From assembly GCF_003545765.1 (NCBI RefSeq), contig NZ_QXIO01000014.1:1-64000 (forward strand): DNA of 64,000 bases, in the 5' to 3' direction. The DNA comes from Colwellia sp. RSH04. Its GTDB lineage: Bacteria; Pseudomonadota; Gammaproteobacteria; Enterobacterales; Alteromonadaceae. The first letter of the stretch is position 1, and each line of letters begins with the position of its first letter. Position numbers and translations under genes: made by a program. The notes below the pieces were generated by a model. The model did no database searches. It had not been told where the DNA came from and saw only the letters and a list, made by a program, of their open reading frames with translations. This document shows positions 34,426 through 42,664 of the stretch, in pieces.

Positions 34426-34881
34426 TTAGCTTGATTTAATACATGCACGGCAACTACCGTGTGCTTCGACAATTTGGTGACTTATGGAAAAGCCGCTCGC
34501 ATCGGCCATCGCTCTTAAGGCTAAATCAAAATTATTTGATTGAATTTCATCAACTTGCCCGCAGGCGTCGCAAATTAGTAATTGCACAGGATGATTACAC
34601 TCACCAAAATGATGGCACATAATAAATGCATTGATTGATTCTATTTTGTGAACAAAGCCCTGTTTAGAGAGAAAGTCTAAGGCACGATAGATGGTCGCTG
34701 GTTTTGCACCTGAATCGATTGTTTTCAGTTCTTCTAATAAATCGTATGCACCTACAGCACCTTGATGTTTAGCAAGTAATAAAAAAACTTGCTCACGAAC
34801 TTTAGTGAATCTTGCGCCTTTTTTCGCACAAACTTGTTGTGCTTGGGCTAAAAGTTTGTCTGCTGTAGGGTCGATTGTCAT
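34426..34881 (-). CDS. zur: zinc uptake regulator Zur (Fur family)
   Basis: 151 residues of the Fur family. Winged-helix N-terminus (FTKVREQVFLLLAKHQGAVGAYDLLEEL, then KPATIYRALDFLSKQGFVHKIE), then the metal part with CHHFGECNHP, LICDACGQVDE and a final HGSCRACIKSS. The CxxC pairs form the structural zinc site. SINAFIMCHH and the short C-terminus fit Zur rather than Fur. It represses zinc uptake genes when zinc is ample. A Zur-like box lies before the MerC-family gene at 22583. It diverges from nagX. Confidence 0.88.
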   Translation of the reverse strand: MTIDPTADKLLAQAQQVCAKKGARFTKVREQVFLLLAKHQGAVGAYDLLEELKTIDSGAKPATIYRALDFLSKQGFVHKIESINAFIMCHHFGECNHPVQLLICDACGQVDEIQSNNFDLALRAMADASGFSISHQIVEAHGSCRACIKSS

Positions 34882-34984
34882 GGTGAAAAATTATACCTGT
34901 CAGTGATGGATTCCAGTGTAACATAGCCCTAAGGCGAGGATAACTATTTTTATTCGCCATTTATATGATGATCCTTTACAATAC

Positions 34985-35004
34985 AAAAGACAGCGCTGTC
35001 TTTT
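34985..35004. promoter_or_regulatory. 20-base perfect palindrome, NagR-type operator
   Basis: AAAAGACAGCGCTGTCTTTT is a perfect palindrome with a central CG, typical of LacI-family operators. It is close to the motif AATGACARCGYTGTCATT that I recall for NagR in Shewanella and relatives. It ends 30 bases before the nagX ATG. A terminator role is unlikely because there is no loop. Confidence 0.55.
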
Positions 35005-35034
35005 TGTTTTTCTTCATGATTTTTGGATATGATA

Positions 35035-36114
35035 ATGACCCGATATCTTGCTCTAGACGCCTTCAGAGGTATTACAATTGCTCTGATGATTTTAGTTAAT
35101 ACACCAGGTACTTGGAGCTATGTCTATGCACCACTTTTACATGCAAAATGGCACGGTTGTACGCCAACAGATTTAGTGTTCCCCTTCTTTTTGTTTATCA
35201 TTGGTTCTGCAATGTTTTTCTCTTTTAAAAAGAGTAATTTTGCAGCAAGCCCAGCACAATTCAAAAAAATAGTGAAACGGGGTTTTATCATCTTTTTTAT
35301 TGGTTTTATGCTTAATGTCATTCCGTTCGCAACAGATCCAAGTGATTGGCGAATCATGGGGGTTTTACAACGCATAGGTATTGCTTATGTATTTGCAGCA
35401 AGCTTGGTTTTACTGCTAAATAAGCGAGGAATATTTTTTGCCTCGCTTGTCATTTTGCTTGGTTATTGGTTTTTACTCTTAAGTGTAGGTAATGAGAATG
35501 CCTTTGGCTTAGAGAGCAATATCATTAGAGACGTTGACTTGGCTATTCTTGGTGCCAATCATATGTATAGTGGAATGGGGATCGCTTTTGACCCTGAAGG
35601 AATATTAAGCACCATACCCGCTATTGTAAATATGTTACTTGGCTTCGAAGTTACAAGATATTTAACCAGTATTAAAGATAAAAAAGAAAGTGTAATAAAG
35701 CTGACAATACTTGGTGGTTTAGCCATTGGTTTAGGCTCGTTATGGAGTTTTGTTCTACCCATTAATAAATCGTTATGGACAAGTTCATATGTGATTTATA
35801 CCACAGGATTCGCTTGCCTTTTATTAGCTGCCTTCATATGGATTATCGATATATTAAAACAGCAAAAACTAGCGTCTCCGTTACTGGTTTATGGCACTAA
35901 CCCTCTATTTGTTTATGTGTTATCGTTTTTAACCGTGACGTTATATTTGAATATTTCTGTTGATGACAGCACATTATACGCTTGGTTATATGGCGTACTC
36001 ACAAGCTTTTTAGACAAGACTTTCGCCTCATTCATCTTTGCATTAAGTCATGTGGTGTTTTTCTGGTATGTTTCACTAATTTTATATAAGCGTAAAATAT
36101 TTATAAAAATATAA
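35035..36114 (+). CDS. nagX: NagX-like transmembrane acyltransferase (DUF5009 / HGSNAT family)
   Basis: About 359 residues with around ten hydrophobic segments. The start MTRYLALDAFRGITIALMIL, then LLHAKWHGCTPTDLVFPFFLFIIG, is the signature of the heparan-alpha-glucosaminide N-acetyltransferase-like family, called NagX in marine chitin and GlcNAc utilisers. It is thought to act on or help carry GlcNAc in the inner membrane, though its exact reaction is uncertain. Start ATG 35035 has GGA 7 bases before it; ATG 35029 is possible. A NagR-like palindrome upstream supports the link to N-acetylglucosamine. Confidence 0.82.
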   Translation: MTRYLALDAFRGITIALMILVNTPGTWSYVYAPLLHAKWHGCTPTDLVFPFFLFIIGSAMFFSFKKSNFAASPAQFKKIVKRGFIIFFIGFMLNVIPFATDPSDWRIMGVLQRIGIAYVFAASLVLLLNKRGIFFASLVILLGYWFLLLSVGNENAFGLESNIIRDVDLAILGANHMYSGMGIAFDPEGILSTIPAIVNMLLGFEVTRYLTSIKDKKESVIKLTILGGLAIGLGSLWSFVLPINKSLWTSSYVIYTTGFACLLLAAFIWIIDILKQQKLASPLLVYGTNPLFVYVLSFLTVTLYLNISVDDSTLYAWLYGVLTSFLDKTFASFIFALSHVVFFWYVSLILYKRKIFIKI

Positions 36115-36411
36115 TGAATAACGTTTTGCTCTTGCTACAACTTGCTACAAAAAGGTAAATAATATCTCAGTAAGTTGACTGAAAAATTGCTATGCTTATT
36201 ATTGTGTTATCTAGCTTTTTACTAAAAAGTAATACCAATTCGTATAAGAAAGTATTCTCTTAGCGAGAATTTAAAGTCTTAGAGACAAGGCATTGATTGC
36301 AGACATTAGTTCTAATGTTGCCTATGTTGTTCTAACGGAACACTTCTTTATGCAAAGGGTATAAAAGCCAACTTCAGTAGGAAGCTTTGTTATAAGGAGC
36401 AGCAATAACGA

Positions 36412-37770
36412 GTGAGTAATGTAACATTAGTACAAGATGAAAACCTTTCATTTAAGATTAGCCATCAACTGCTACCTCAAGAGTATCAACGGTTAGATCT
36501 TTATTTTTCTCTACCCGAAGAAATGGGTATAAATCCGAGTACCTTAAAAGAAGAAGACTACTTTTATTCAAATATTAAAAGTCATAGCGCTTACTATTCA
36601 GCACAGTTACATTTACCGTTAGTAAGAAGTCGATTTATAAGTCAGAATAAAGGAGAGCAAACTGATTACCGACTCAATCTTAACCTATACTCCTATCAAA
36701 TTAGAATCGCACTTGATGCCGATATTAAACAAACACTGAAACTAAAAACCCCTGAGGAGTTTTTTCCTGCTGCTATAGAGCTAGTTGAACAAACAGCAGT
36801 GTTAATGAAAAAACTGCGCCGCTACACACCTTCAGATACCAAGCTCAGTTCCTTTTTTGAAAATGCAGATAACTATTTAAGCTGGCATGCAGAGCAATCT
36901 TTTTTAAAGCTATTAGCTCAAGGCCCAAAGAGCAGTGAGTTCTCTGTTGAGCGTGAATACTTACTTACTTTTTGTCGTGAAGAAAATGAATATCGAGAAG
37001 AGAATAAATATAATTCACAAGTGACACTCGATGATCCCAATCGTATTACTAATAAAATGCGCTTATTACAGCGCTTAATTGAATATGGAGTCGTTTTTAA
37101 TAAACAAACACGTTACTTAAATCGCAACTTAAAGCGTTTAGTGCGTGGCACAGTAACAGCAATAATTATGGCTTTTGTCATGTTCTTAGTTTTAAATGCC
37201 AGATCTAGTTTTGCTGAAGTCACTATTGCATTAATTGCATTATTGGGCGTTATTTATGGTTTAAGAGAAACTTTTAAAGATGATCTTACCGGGCTTATTT
37301 GGCGCAAGATTCAAAAAGGACGACCCAAATGGCAGAATATCTACACACATAGCGTTAGTGGAAAACGAATATTAAGCCAAATACTGTGGCTTGAATATAT
37401 TAATAAAAAGGATCTACCTAAATCAGTTGATTTTCTCTTTCAAAAACGTCGCCAGCAAAATAAACAAACGGCACGACTACTCCATTTTCGTTGCGATAAT
37501 AAAGTTATAGTTAAAGAATATTTACCTGGGTATGACGAAATTCAGCAGCAATTATTTTTTAATTTAACCCCCTTTGTACGTTACCTTAAAAAAGGTGAAG
37601 GTAAACTTTTCAGCTTAGACGGACAAAAAATTTCGAAACAAGCCGTTGAAAGGCGTTATCAAATAAACCTTATTTTGAAACATAAATCTAAACATAGTGA
37701 GTCAGCACAACGCTTTAAAATCACCTTAAATCGCTCTGCAATAATTAATATTGAAGGAATGGACACATAA
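36412..37770 (+). CDS. unknown protein with two membrane helices
   Basis: 452 residues from a GTG start. AAGGAG lies about 13 bases before it, which is a long spacing. The N-terminal ~235 residues are soluble, with a stretch of charged helices (FCREENEYREENKYN). Two membrane segments lie at about 246-262 (VTAIIMAFVMFLVLNA) and 268-285 (VTIALIALLGVIYGL), and the C-terminal ~165 residues are soluble and basic. The soluble parts are probably cytoplasmic. I do not recognise the family. The 297 bases upstream contain no clear regulatory motif. Confidence 0.7.
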   Translation: MSNVTLVQDENLSFKISHQLLPQEYQRLDLYFSLPEEMGINPSTLKEEDYFYSNIKSHSAYYSAQLHLPLVRSRFISQNKGEQTDYRLNLNLYSYQIRIALDADIKQTLKLKTPEEFFPAAIELVEQTAVLMKKLRRYTPSDTKLSSFFENADNYLSWHAEQSFLKLLAQGPKSSEFSVEREYLLTFCREENEYREENKYNSQVTLDDPNRITNKMRLLQRLIEYGVVFNKQTRYLNRNLKRLVRGTVTAIIMAFVMFLVLNARSSFAEVTIALIALLGVIYGLRETFKDDLTGLIWRKIQKGRPKWQNIYTHSVSGKRILSQILWLEYINKKDLPKSVDFLFQKRRQQNKQTARLLHFRCDNKVIVKEYLPGYDEIQQQLFFNLTPFVRYLKKGEGKLFSLDGQKISKQAVERRYQINLILKHKSKHSESAQRFKITLNRSAIINIEGMDT

Positions 37771-37832
37771 AGTAATTTATATTTTTAAGTGATAATCAGT
37801 ATAAAAAGAACTTAAAATTAAGGAGGTTTAAC

Positions 37833-37952
37833 ATGGAATTTATATTTAATTTGTGGGAAGGGTTAGAGAGCATATTTTGGCTTTTGCTCGTTGTTTTTAT
37901 CGTGATAAAAGTATGGCATAGCTTTTGGCATTGGCTATTTCCTAGTGACTAA
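37833..37952 (+). CDS. 39-residue small membrane protein
   Basis: A short frame M-E-F-I-F-N-L-W-E-G-L followed by a hydrophobic helix (SIFWLLLVVFIVIKVW) and HSFWHWLFPSD. It has an unusually perfect Shine-Dalgarno AAGGAGG 6 bases before the ATG. It lies 62 bases after the unknown membrane protein gene on the same strand. Trp-rich single-helix proteins of this size often associate with membrane complexes. Function unknown. The strong ribosome site is the main reason to believe it is translated. Confidence 0.6.
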   Translation: MEFIFNLWEGLESIFWLLLVVFIVIKVWHSFWHWLFPSD

Positions 37953-38209
37953 TGAAATACCACACTTGTAACCTCCCTTGTCTCACAAGTTATTTACAGA
38001 CTATATGGCGATTTATTTAACTTATATTTAGCTTAACTGTATAATAGCCAGCATCTTTGTAAGCTTTGTATAGTAAGGCAGCGAATTGGGTTGTTGCTGT
38101 TGGTTTGTTAATGTTGTTTAGTATTAATTTAGCCTAATTCATCTCTAGTTCACGACAAAATAACCTTTTGAAAACCTTATAGTCTTATTGCAAATTCAGG
38201 AACTTTAAA

Positions 38210-39175
38210 ATGATTGACCATAAATTGTCAGTTGCACCAATGCTTGATTGGACCGATCGTCACTGCCGTTATTTCTATCGCCTAATGTCTGCGCATACGG
38301 TTCTTTATACCGAAATGGTAACCACGGGAGCTATTTTGCATGGTCGAGGAGATTATTTAGCTTATAACGATGCTGAACACCCTTTAGTCCTTCAGCTTGG
38401 TGGTAGTGATGTTATTGCTATGGTTGAGTGTGCCAAAATTGCAGAGCAACGAGGTTATGATGAGATTAATATTAACGTTGGTTGTCCGTCAGATAGAGTA
38501 CAAAATGGACGCTTTGGGGCATGTTTGATGGCTGAACCGGCATTAGTGGCAGAATGTGTGAATGAAATGCAAGCGGCAACTAAAGTGCCTGTTACCGTGA
38601 AATCGAGAATAGGTATAGATGACCATGACAGTTATGAGTTTTTACATACCTTCATTGAGCAAGTTGCTCAAGCGGGTTGCCAGCATTTTATTATTCATGC
38701 AAGAAAAGCCTGGCTAAGTGGCTTAAGCCCCAAGCAAAACCGTGATATTCCACCACTTGATTATCATAGAGTTTATCAAATAAAGCAGGATTTCTCCGAG
38801 TTAGAAATTTCAATTAATGGTGGTATAAAGTCTCTTGAGGAGGCCAGTGAGCATTTAAACTATGTTGATGGCGTAATGATTGGCCGAGAGATTTATAACA
38901 GCCCCTATTTATTGGCTCAAGTTGATCAGAAGTTATATCAACAATCTACGGCTGTTTTAACACGTGAAGATGTTATTGAGCAGATGATAAGTTATGTTAA
39001 TCAGCATGTTGCTTCTGGTGGAAAAGCTTGGCATGTTTTAAGACATATGCTGGGTTTATGTAATGGTTTAGCTGGAGCAAGACAATATCGACGTTATTTA
39101 AGCGAGTGCGCTGGTAATGCAGAAGCTAGCGGTCAAACATTAAAAGAAGCAGCGTTGAAAGTACAATTTAGCTAA
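38210..39175 (+). CDS. dusA: tRNA-dihydrouridine(20/20a) synthase DusA
   Basis: 321 residues. An FMN enzyme that reduces uridine 20 and 20a in the D-loop of tRNA. TIM-barrel start [20 protein letters not shown], the catalytic cysteine region [20 protein letters not shown] near residue 90-108, [15 protein letters not shown], the [19 protein letters not shown] substrate loop specific to DusA, and FMN phosphate site ISINGGIKS and [10 protein letters not shown]. It is a single gene with its own leader. Confidence 0.95.
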   Translation: MIDHKLSVAPMLDWTDRHCRYFYRLMSAHTVLYTEMVTTGAILHGRGDYLAYNDAEHPLVLQLGGSDVIAMVECAKIAEQRGYDEININVGCPSDRVQNGRFGACLMAEPALVAECVNEMQAATKVPVTVKSRIGIDDHDSYEFLHTFIEQVAQAGCQHFIIHARKAWLSGLSPKQNRDIPPLDYHRVYQIKQDFSELEISINGGIKSLEEASEHLNYVDGVMIGREIYNSPYLLAQVDQKLYQQSTAVLTREDVIEQMISYVNQHVASGGKAWHVLRHMLGLCNGLAGARQYRRYLSECAGNAEASGQTLKEAALKVQFS

Positions 39176-39257
39176 AACATTATTAACCTCATTATCAATA
39201 ACAATGTTGCTTATTACTGTTGTCAGCTGAATAAATTGTATTTTTTACTAATAGTTA

Positions 39258-39270
39258 GTTAATTTAACCA
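39258..39270. promoter_or_regulatory. candidate enhancer for the first sigma-54 promoter
   Basis: GTTAATTTAACCA, read on the other strand as TGGTTAAATTAAC, resembles the 15-base repeat at 39758 and 39780 (11 of 13 positions). It lies about 100 bases upstream of the sigma-54 promoter at 39367, a normal enhancer distance. Weak evidence alone. Confidence 0.35.
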
Positions 39271-39366
39271 ATCAAAATAAAACACAAAAGATACTTAATG
39301 GTATAGAGGAGTTACTGGAAAAGTATTTTTCTTTATATTTCAATTGCATAATTAAAAGTTAAGAAT

Positions 39367-39383
39367 TTGGCACAACCTTTGTA
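39367..39383 (+). promoter_or_regulatory. sigma-54 promoter before the 33-residue ORF
   Basis: TTGGCAC-AACCT-TTGTA: perfect -24 element (TGGCAC) and a -12 element with one mismatch (TTGT for TTGC) at standard spacing. It ends 52 bases before the ATG at 39435. Confidence 0.65.
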
Positions 39384-39434
39384 ACACTTATTGCAACTTA
39401 GTAACAAGTAGCAATAAATATATAAGGATTAGTC

Positions 39435-39536
39435 ATGCTAGATTTAACTTTCTTTTTTACTTTAACGATGATGCCGGTGTTAGCTTTATTAGCTACTTCT
39501 ATCTTAGTAAGTTTATTTGAAAAAGAATCTACTTAA
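39435..39536 (+). CDS. 33-residue small membrane protein under a sigma-54 promoter
   Basis: A frame with AAGGA 7 bases before ATG, encoding MLDLTFFFTLTMMPVLALL followed by ATSILVSLFEKEST. It is one hydrophobic helix with a short charged tail. It has its own sigma-54 promoter and a terminator about 90 bases after the stop, so it is a single-gene unit directly before the psp group. It may be a small phage-shock-linked membrane peptide. No homologue is recognised with confidence. Confidence 0.55.
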   Translation: MLDLTFFFTLTMMPVLALLATSILVSLFEKEST

Positions 39537-39625
39537 CACGTTATTGTGTGAGCATGTTAATAGCGTTATTAACTGCAATATAGATTTAATATGATTTAAC
39601 AACGTCCCTTTCTGTTTATCGCAAT

Positions 39626-39652
39626 CAAGCCAACTATAAAGTTGGCTTTTTT
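39626..39652 (+). terminator. terminator after the 33-residue ORF
   Basis: AGCCAAC-TATAAA-GTTGGCT followed by TTTTT. It separates the small ORF from the psp promoter region downstream. Confidence 0.85.
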
Positions 39653-39757
39653 ATGCCTGAAATTTATGCAAAACAAAACGTTCGCTTTACCAAATATCTT
39701 TCATATGGACTTGTTTTTTTAAGTCTCTTTTTACTCTTTTTAATGAATCAAGTTGCT

Positions 39758-39794
39758 TGGTTAATTTGACTAACATTCATGGTTAATTTGACTA
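39758..39794. promoter_or_regulatory. tandem 15-base repeats, candidate PspF enhancer
   Basis: TGGTTAATTTGACTA occurs exactly twice, at 39758-39772 and 39780-39794. The 22-base phase is two helical turns, and a partial third copy (TTGGTTTGACATA) begins near 39799. It lies about 100 bases upstream of the second sigma-54 promoter. This geometry fits binding by a sigma-54 activator such as PspF; the pspF gene is not in the window. Confidence 0.55.
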
Positions 39795-39889
39795 TATTTT
39801 GGTTTGACATAATATGTCCGAAAGTAAGTCCTTGTACTATAAAATATTAAAAGTTTTTATTTATCAATGATATAAAATAATTGTCAACG

Positions 39890-39906
39890 TTGGCACAGCA
39901 CTTGTA
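39890..39906 (+). promoter_or_regulatory. sigma-54 promoter of the psp group
   Basis: TTGGCAC-AGCAC-TTGTA: perfect -24 element, -12 with one mismatch, the same form as the promoter at 39367. It lies about 125 bases before the first gene of the psp group. Enhancer-like repeats lie upstream. Confidence 0.7.
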
Positions 39907-40034
39907 ATAGTACTTGTAACGATGTGAACAGGCTAGCATGTTGTTAGTCAATTTGGTTTAACTGAAGTTGATATTACGATTCACAATAGCAGTAAACCAC
40001 AGTAATTAAATTTAAAGAGAAGAAGGAATTGATG

Positions 40035-40355
40035 ATGAAAACTTTAAACATTAAAAAAATGGGTTTGGTATTAGTTGTAACTTTAGGTGGTTTATTTTCT
40101 ATGAATGTTAATGCGGCATCAGCCAGCGTAGAAAATACAGTGAGTGATTTTGTTGTAGCGCAAGGTCAACAAATGATGAAAGAACTTAATAAGCAACTTC
40201 AACAAACGATTAAAGAAGAAGTTAAAGCTTTGTCATTAAACTTCACATTTGATGAAACAGTTAAACAAGAAAGCACAAAAAACCAGGTTGAAGATAAGAT
40301 GACTGTGGCAACTGTATCTACAGTGAAAAAAGTTAAACAAACAAATAACAAGTAA
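40035..40355 (+). CDS. small exported protein at the head of the psp group
   Basis: About 106 residues with a signal peptide (MGLVLVVTLGGLFSMNVNAASA). The mature part is short, helical and rich in Gln and Lys (QGQQMMKELNKQLQQTIKEEVK). ATG 40035 is 7 bases after AAGGA; ATG 40032 is possible. It stands 26 bases before pspA behind the same sigma-54 promoter, so it is likely part of the envelope-stress response. Family unknown; the mature part has no clear motif. Confidence 0.65.
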   Translation: MKTLNIKKMGLVLVVTLGGLFSMNVNAASASVENTVSDFVVAQGQQMMKELNKQLQQTIKEEVKALSLNFTFDETVKQESTKNQVEDKMTVATVSTVKKVKQTNNK

Positions 40356-40381
40356 TTTAAAAAGAAGTAGGAGATATACAC

Positions 40382-41044
40382 ATGGGTTTATTTACACGTT
40401 TTACCGATATTGTGAATGCGAATATTAACAGCATGCTAGATAAAGCAGAGCAACCAGAGAAGATGATTCGTTTAATCATTCAAGAAATGGAAGAAACATT
40501 AGTAGAAGTTCGTGCGACGGCAGCAAAAAATATTGCTGAACAAAAAACATTGGCAAGAAAGGTTTCTGCCAGTCATGCAAGTGTCACCCATTGGCATGGA
40601 AAAGCAGAGCTTGCATTGGCTAAGAATCGAGATGACTTAGCAAAAGCAGCGTTAGCACAGAAACATAAGTATTTAGCAGAGCTTGAACAACTTGAAGAAG
40701 AAAACAAGCATTTAAGTGAGTTTCTAAGCGCGGTACAAGATGATGCACAAAAGTTACAAAGTAAATTGAATGAAGCAAAGCGTCGTCAAGAAGCATTATT
40801 GTTAAGACAAGAGTCTGCTGAAGTAAGGTTAAAAGTGAGAGAAAAAGCGGCGATTTACAACATCGATGAAGCGATAGGTAAGTTTGAGCGGTATCAGCAA
40901 AAAATTGATCGTATTGAAGCGCAAGTTGAGGCATTTGATATGACAGAAAATAAAGATTTATCGACACAAATCGCTGATTTAGAAAAAGACGAAAACATTG
41001 AGCAAGAATTAGCGGCAATGAAGAAGCAAGTAGTTAATGGCTAG
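40382..41044 (+). CDS. pspA: phage shock protein A
   Basis: 220 residues, almost entirely helical and coiled coil, in the PspA/IM30 family. N-terminal amphipathic helix (MGLFTRFTDIVNANINSML) and the typical AEQPEKMIRLIIQEMEETL segment. PspA is a peripheral inner-membrane protein of the ESCRT-III superfamily. It forms assemblies on damaged membrane and in its free form restrains PspF. Followed by pspC and a membrane protein. Regulation by sigma-54 is supported by the promoter upstream. Confidence 0.95.
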   Translation: MGLFTRFTDIVNANINSMLDKAEQPEKMIRLIIQEMEETLVEVRATAAKNIAEQKTLARKVSASHASVTHWHGKAELALAKNRDDLAKAALAQKHKYLAELEQLEEENKHLSEFLSAVQDDAQKLQSKLNEAKRRQEALLLRQESAEVRLKVREKAAIYNIDEAIGKFERYQQKIDRIEAQVEAFDMTENKDLSTQIADLEKDENIEQELAAMKKQVVNG

Positions 41045-41155
41045 TAGTAAGACAAGGAAGCTAGGTCAATAAGGATGAATGAAGGTCAATTGGAAAGACC
41101 TGAATAATGGACAAGGCAAGGAAGCCAAAACTAGGTAGTAAGCGAGGAGAGAAAA

Positions 41156-41386
41156 ATGAATTATCGTAGAGAGTACACAACAGAAAAAGTAATTACCCCA
41201 GGTTTATCAAAAGATATCGTTAATAAAAAATTAACAGGTGTTTGTGCTGGTATTGCAAAGCATTATGAATACCCAAGAGTAGTCGTTAGAGTGGCAGCAA
41301 TTGCGGCACTAATATTTTTACCCGTAGCAACTGGTGTTGCTTATGTTGTAGCAAGTGCTTTATTACCAAGCCACAGAGCTTACTAA
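41156..41386 (+). CDS. pspC: phage shock protein C (PspC domain)
   Basis: 76 residues, essentially one PspC domain. LTGVCAGIAKHYEYPRVVVRVAAIAALIFLPVATGVAYVVASALLP covers the conserved G-x-C-x-G-(I/L)-x-x-(H/Y) start and the membrane helix. Shorter than E. coli PspC (119), lacking the C-terminal leucine-zipper part. No pspB is seen between pspA and pspC. Preceded by GAGGAG. Confidence 0.9.
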   Translation: MNYRREYTTEKVITPGLSKDIVNKKLTGVCAGIAKHYEYPRVVVRVAAIAALIFLPVATGVAYVVASALLPSHRAY

Positions 41387-41419
41387 AGGCGTTTGAAAAA
41401 TTGAAAGCAAGGAGGAAAC

Positions 41420-41761
41420 ATGACATTTTTTAAATCTTTGATTCTAGCAATTCTAGCAACACTCTTTTTAACCTATGTTTTAGGAACCAGTTTATTAGAA
41501 TTATTAAATGTAAGTGTTTATATGGGCGAAGAGTTAATCGAACCTATTAAAGCAATAAGTGTTTCTGCATTAGTTGTTGTGCTATTGGTAGTTATCGCTT
41601 TAGCGATTGTGTTAAGTGTTTTTGGTAGTATTATTTTTATAGGATTATTAATTGTAGGGTCGGTAGTTATGGTTGCTGTAGGGGTGTTTTGGCCAGTACT
41701 ATTAATAGCGTTTGCTATATGGTTTGCAACAAAAGAAAAATCGAAACCTCAGTATAGATAG
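41420..41761 (+). CDS. psp-linked small membrane protein
   Basis: 113 residues with about three hydrophobic segments (near 5-24, 45-70 and 72-102) and a short basic tail (KEKSKPQYR). GGAGG lies 5-6 bases before the ATG. It comes 33 bases after pspC and is followed by a terminator, so it is the last gene of the psp group. I do not recognise a named family; position suggests a role in membrane stress. Confidence 0.7.
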   Translation: MTFFKSLILAILATLFLTYVLGTSLLELLNVSVYMGEELIEPIKAISVSALVVVLLVVIALAIVLSVFGSIIFIGLLIVGSVVMVAVGVFWPVLLIAFAIWFATKEKSKPQYR

Positions 41762-41785
41762 AAACTGTTCTACACATAAGTAATT

Positions 41786-41810
41786 AAGCCTGACTTAAAG
41801 CAGGCTTTTT
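41786..41810 (+). terminator. terminator of the psp group
   Basis: AAGCCTG-ACTTAAAG-CAGGCTT followed by TTT. A 7-base stem 24 bases after the last psp gene. Confidence 0.8.
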
Positions 41811-41858
41811 AATCAGAATGTCTCAACCTATACTAGGGTGGGTCAATGAGTAAAAATG

Positions 41859-42596
41859 TTACTTGAAAAATTTAGCCAAAATATTTTTACATACATCAGT
41901 ATTAACCAATCGTTTAAATTGTTCTCCCTCTTCTTTGATTACTTGAGGTAACACAGCTTGGCTAGCCTGACGCATAAGCATTTTACTGGTTAATACGGCA
42001 TCTTGTGGCAGTTTAGCAATATTTAAAGCAACATCGCTCGCAAGAGAGAGTAATTCAGCGGGCTGGCAAACTTGATTAACCATACCGTATTGCAAGGCCT
42101 GCTCTGCAGTAAAAGTTTTACCAAGTACTAATAACTCAAATGCGCGATTATGGCCGATGCGTTGCGGTAACAGTAAGCTTGAGCCGGCTTCAGGACACAA
42201 GCCAAGTTGGGTAAAAGGTAACTTAAACTTAGCGTTATTGGCAGCAATAACCATATCGCAATGAAGTAAGAGAGTGGTACCAATGCCTACGGCAGCACCC
42301 GCAACAGCGGCAACTAATGGTTTTTTAAATTCGGCAAGTACTCTAACAAATTCTAATGCGACAAGGTCTTCATCTTGCTGACATTGTAAAAAATCATCAA
42401 GATCATTGCCGGCAGTAAAGCATTCTGCATTGCCCTGGATTAAAACACAATGAATGCTTTCAGTTTGCATGGCATATCGAAAATGTTGACAAAGTTGTTG
42501 ATACATTTCGGTATTTAAGGCATTTTTTTTATCTACACGGTTTAAGGTTATGGTAAAAACACCCTGTGCATTTGAAGTAAGAGTTAATTTTGACAT
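41859..42596 (-). CDS. enoyl-CoA hydratase/isomerase family protein
   Basis: 245 residues of the crotonase fold. ITLNRVDKKNALNTEMYQQL, the oxyanion-hole block ECFTAGNDLDDFL, and VAAVAGAAVGIGTTLLLHCDMVIAA then KFKLPFTQLGLCPEAGSS are all characteristic. The glutamate in PEAGSS is at the acid position used by isomerases and hydratases. Crotonase members act on CoA thioesters, and the exact substrate cannot be read here. ATG 42596 gives the normal start MSKLTLT; the longer frame adds ten residues. Confidence 0.88.
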   Translation of the reverse strand: MSKLTLTSNAQGVFTITLNRVDKKNALNTEMYQQLCQHFRYAMQTESIHCVLIQGNAECFTAGNDLDDFLQCQQDEDLVALEFVRVLAEFKKPLVAAVAGAAVGIGTTLLLHCDMVIAANNAKFKLPFTQLGLCPEAGSSLLLPQRIGHNRAFELLVLGKTFTAEQALQYGMVNQVCQPAELLSLASDVALNIAKLPQDAVLTSKMLMRQASQAVLPQVIKEEGEQFKRLVNTDVCKNILAKFFK

Positions 42597-42664
42597 GTCT
42601 GACCAGTTACTTGTTGAACAATGCACTTAACAATAGAGCTTATTAAAAAGGATGTATAGCGAAA

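Noticed and set aside
34362-34432. Inverted repeat AAGCTAAACAG / CTGTTTAGCTT as a terminator for zur
   Set aside because: The arms are 49 bases apart, one arm overlaps the coding end, and no T run follows on the minus strand.
34985-35004. Palindrome at 34985 as a rho-independent terminator of an upstream gene
   Set aside because: It has no loop bases, both flanking genes point away from it, and it sits 30 bases before nagX.
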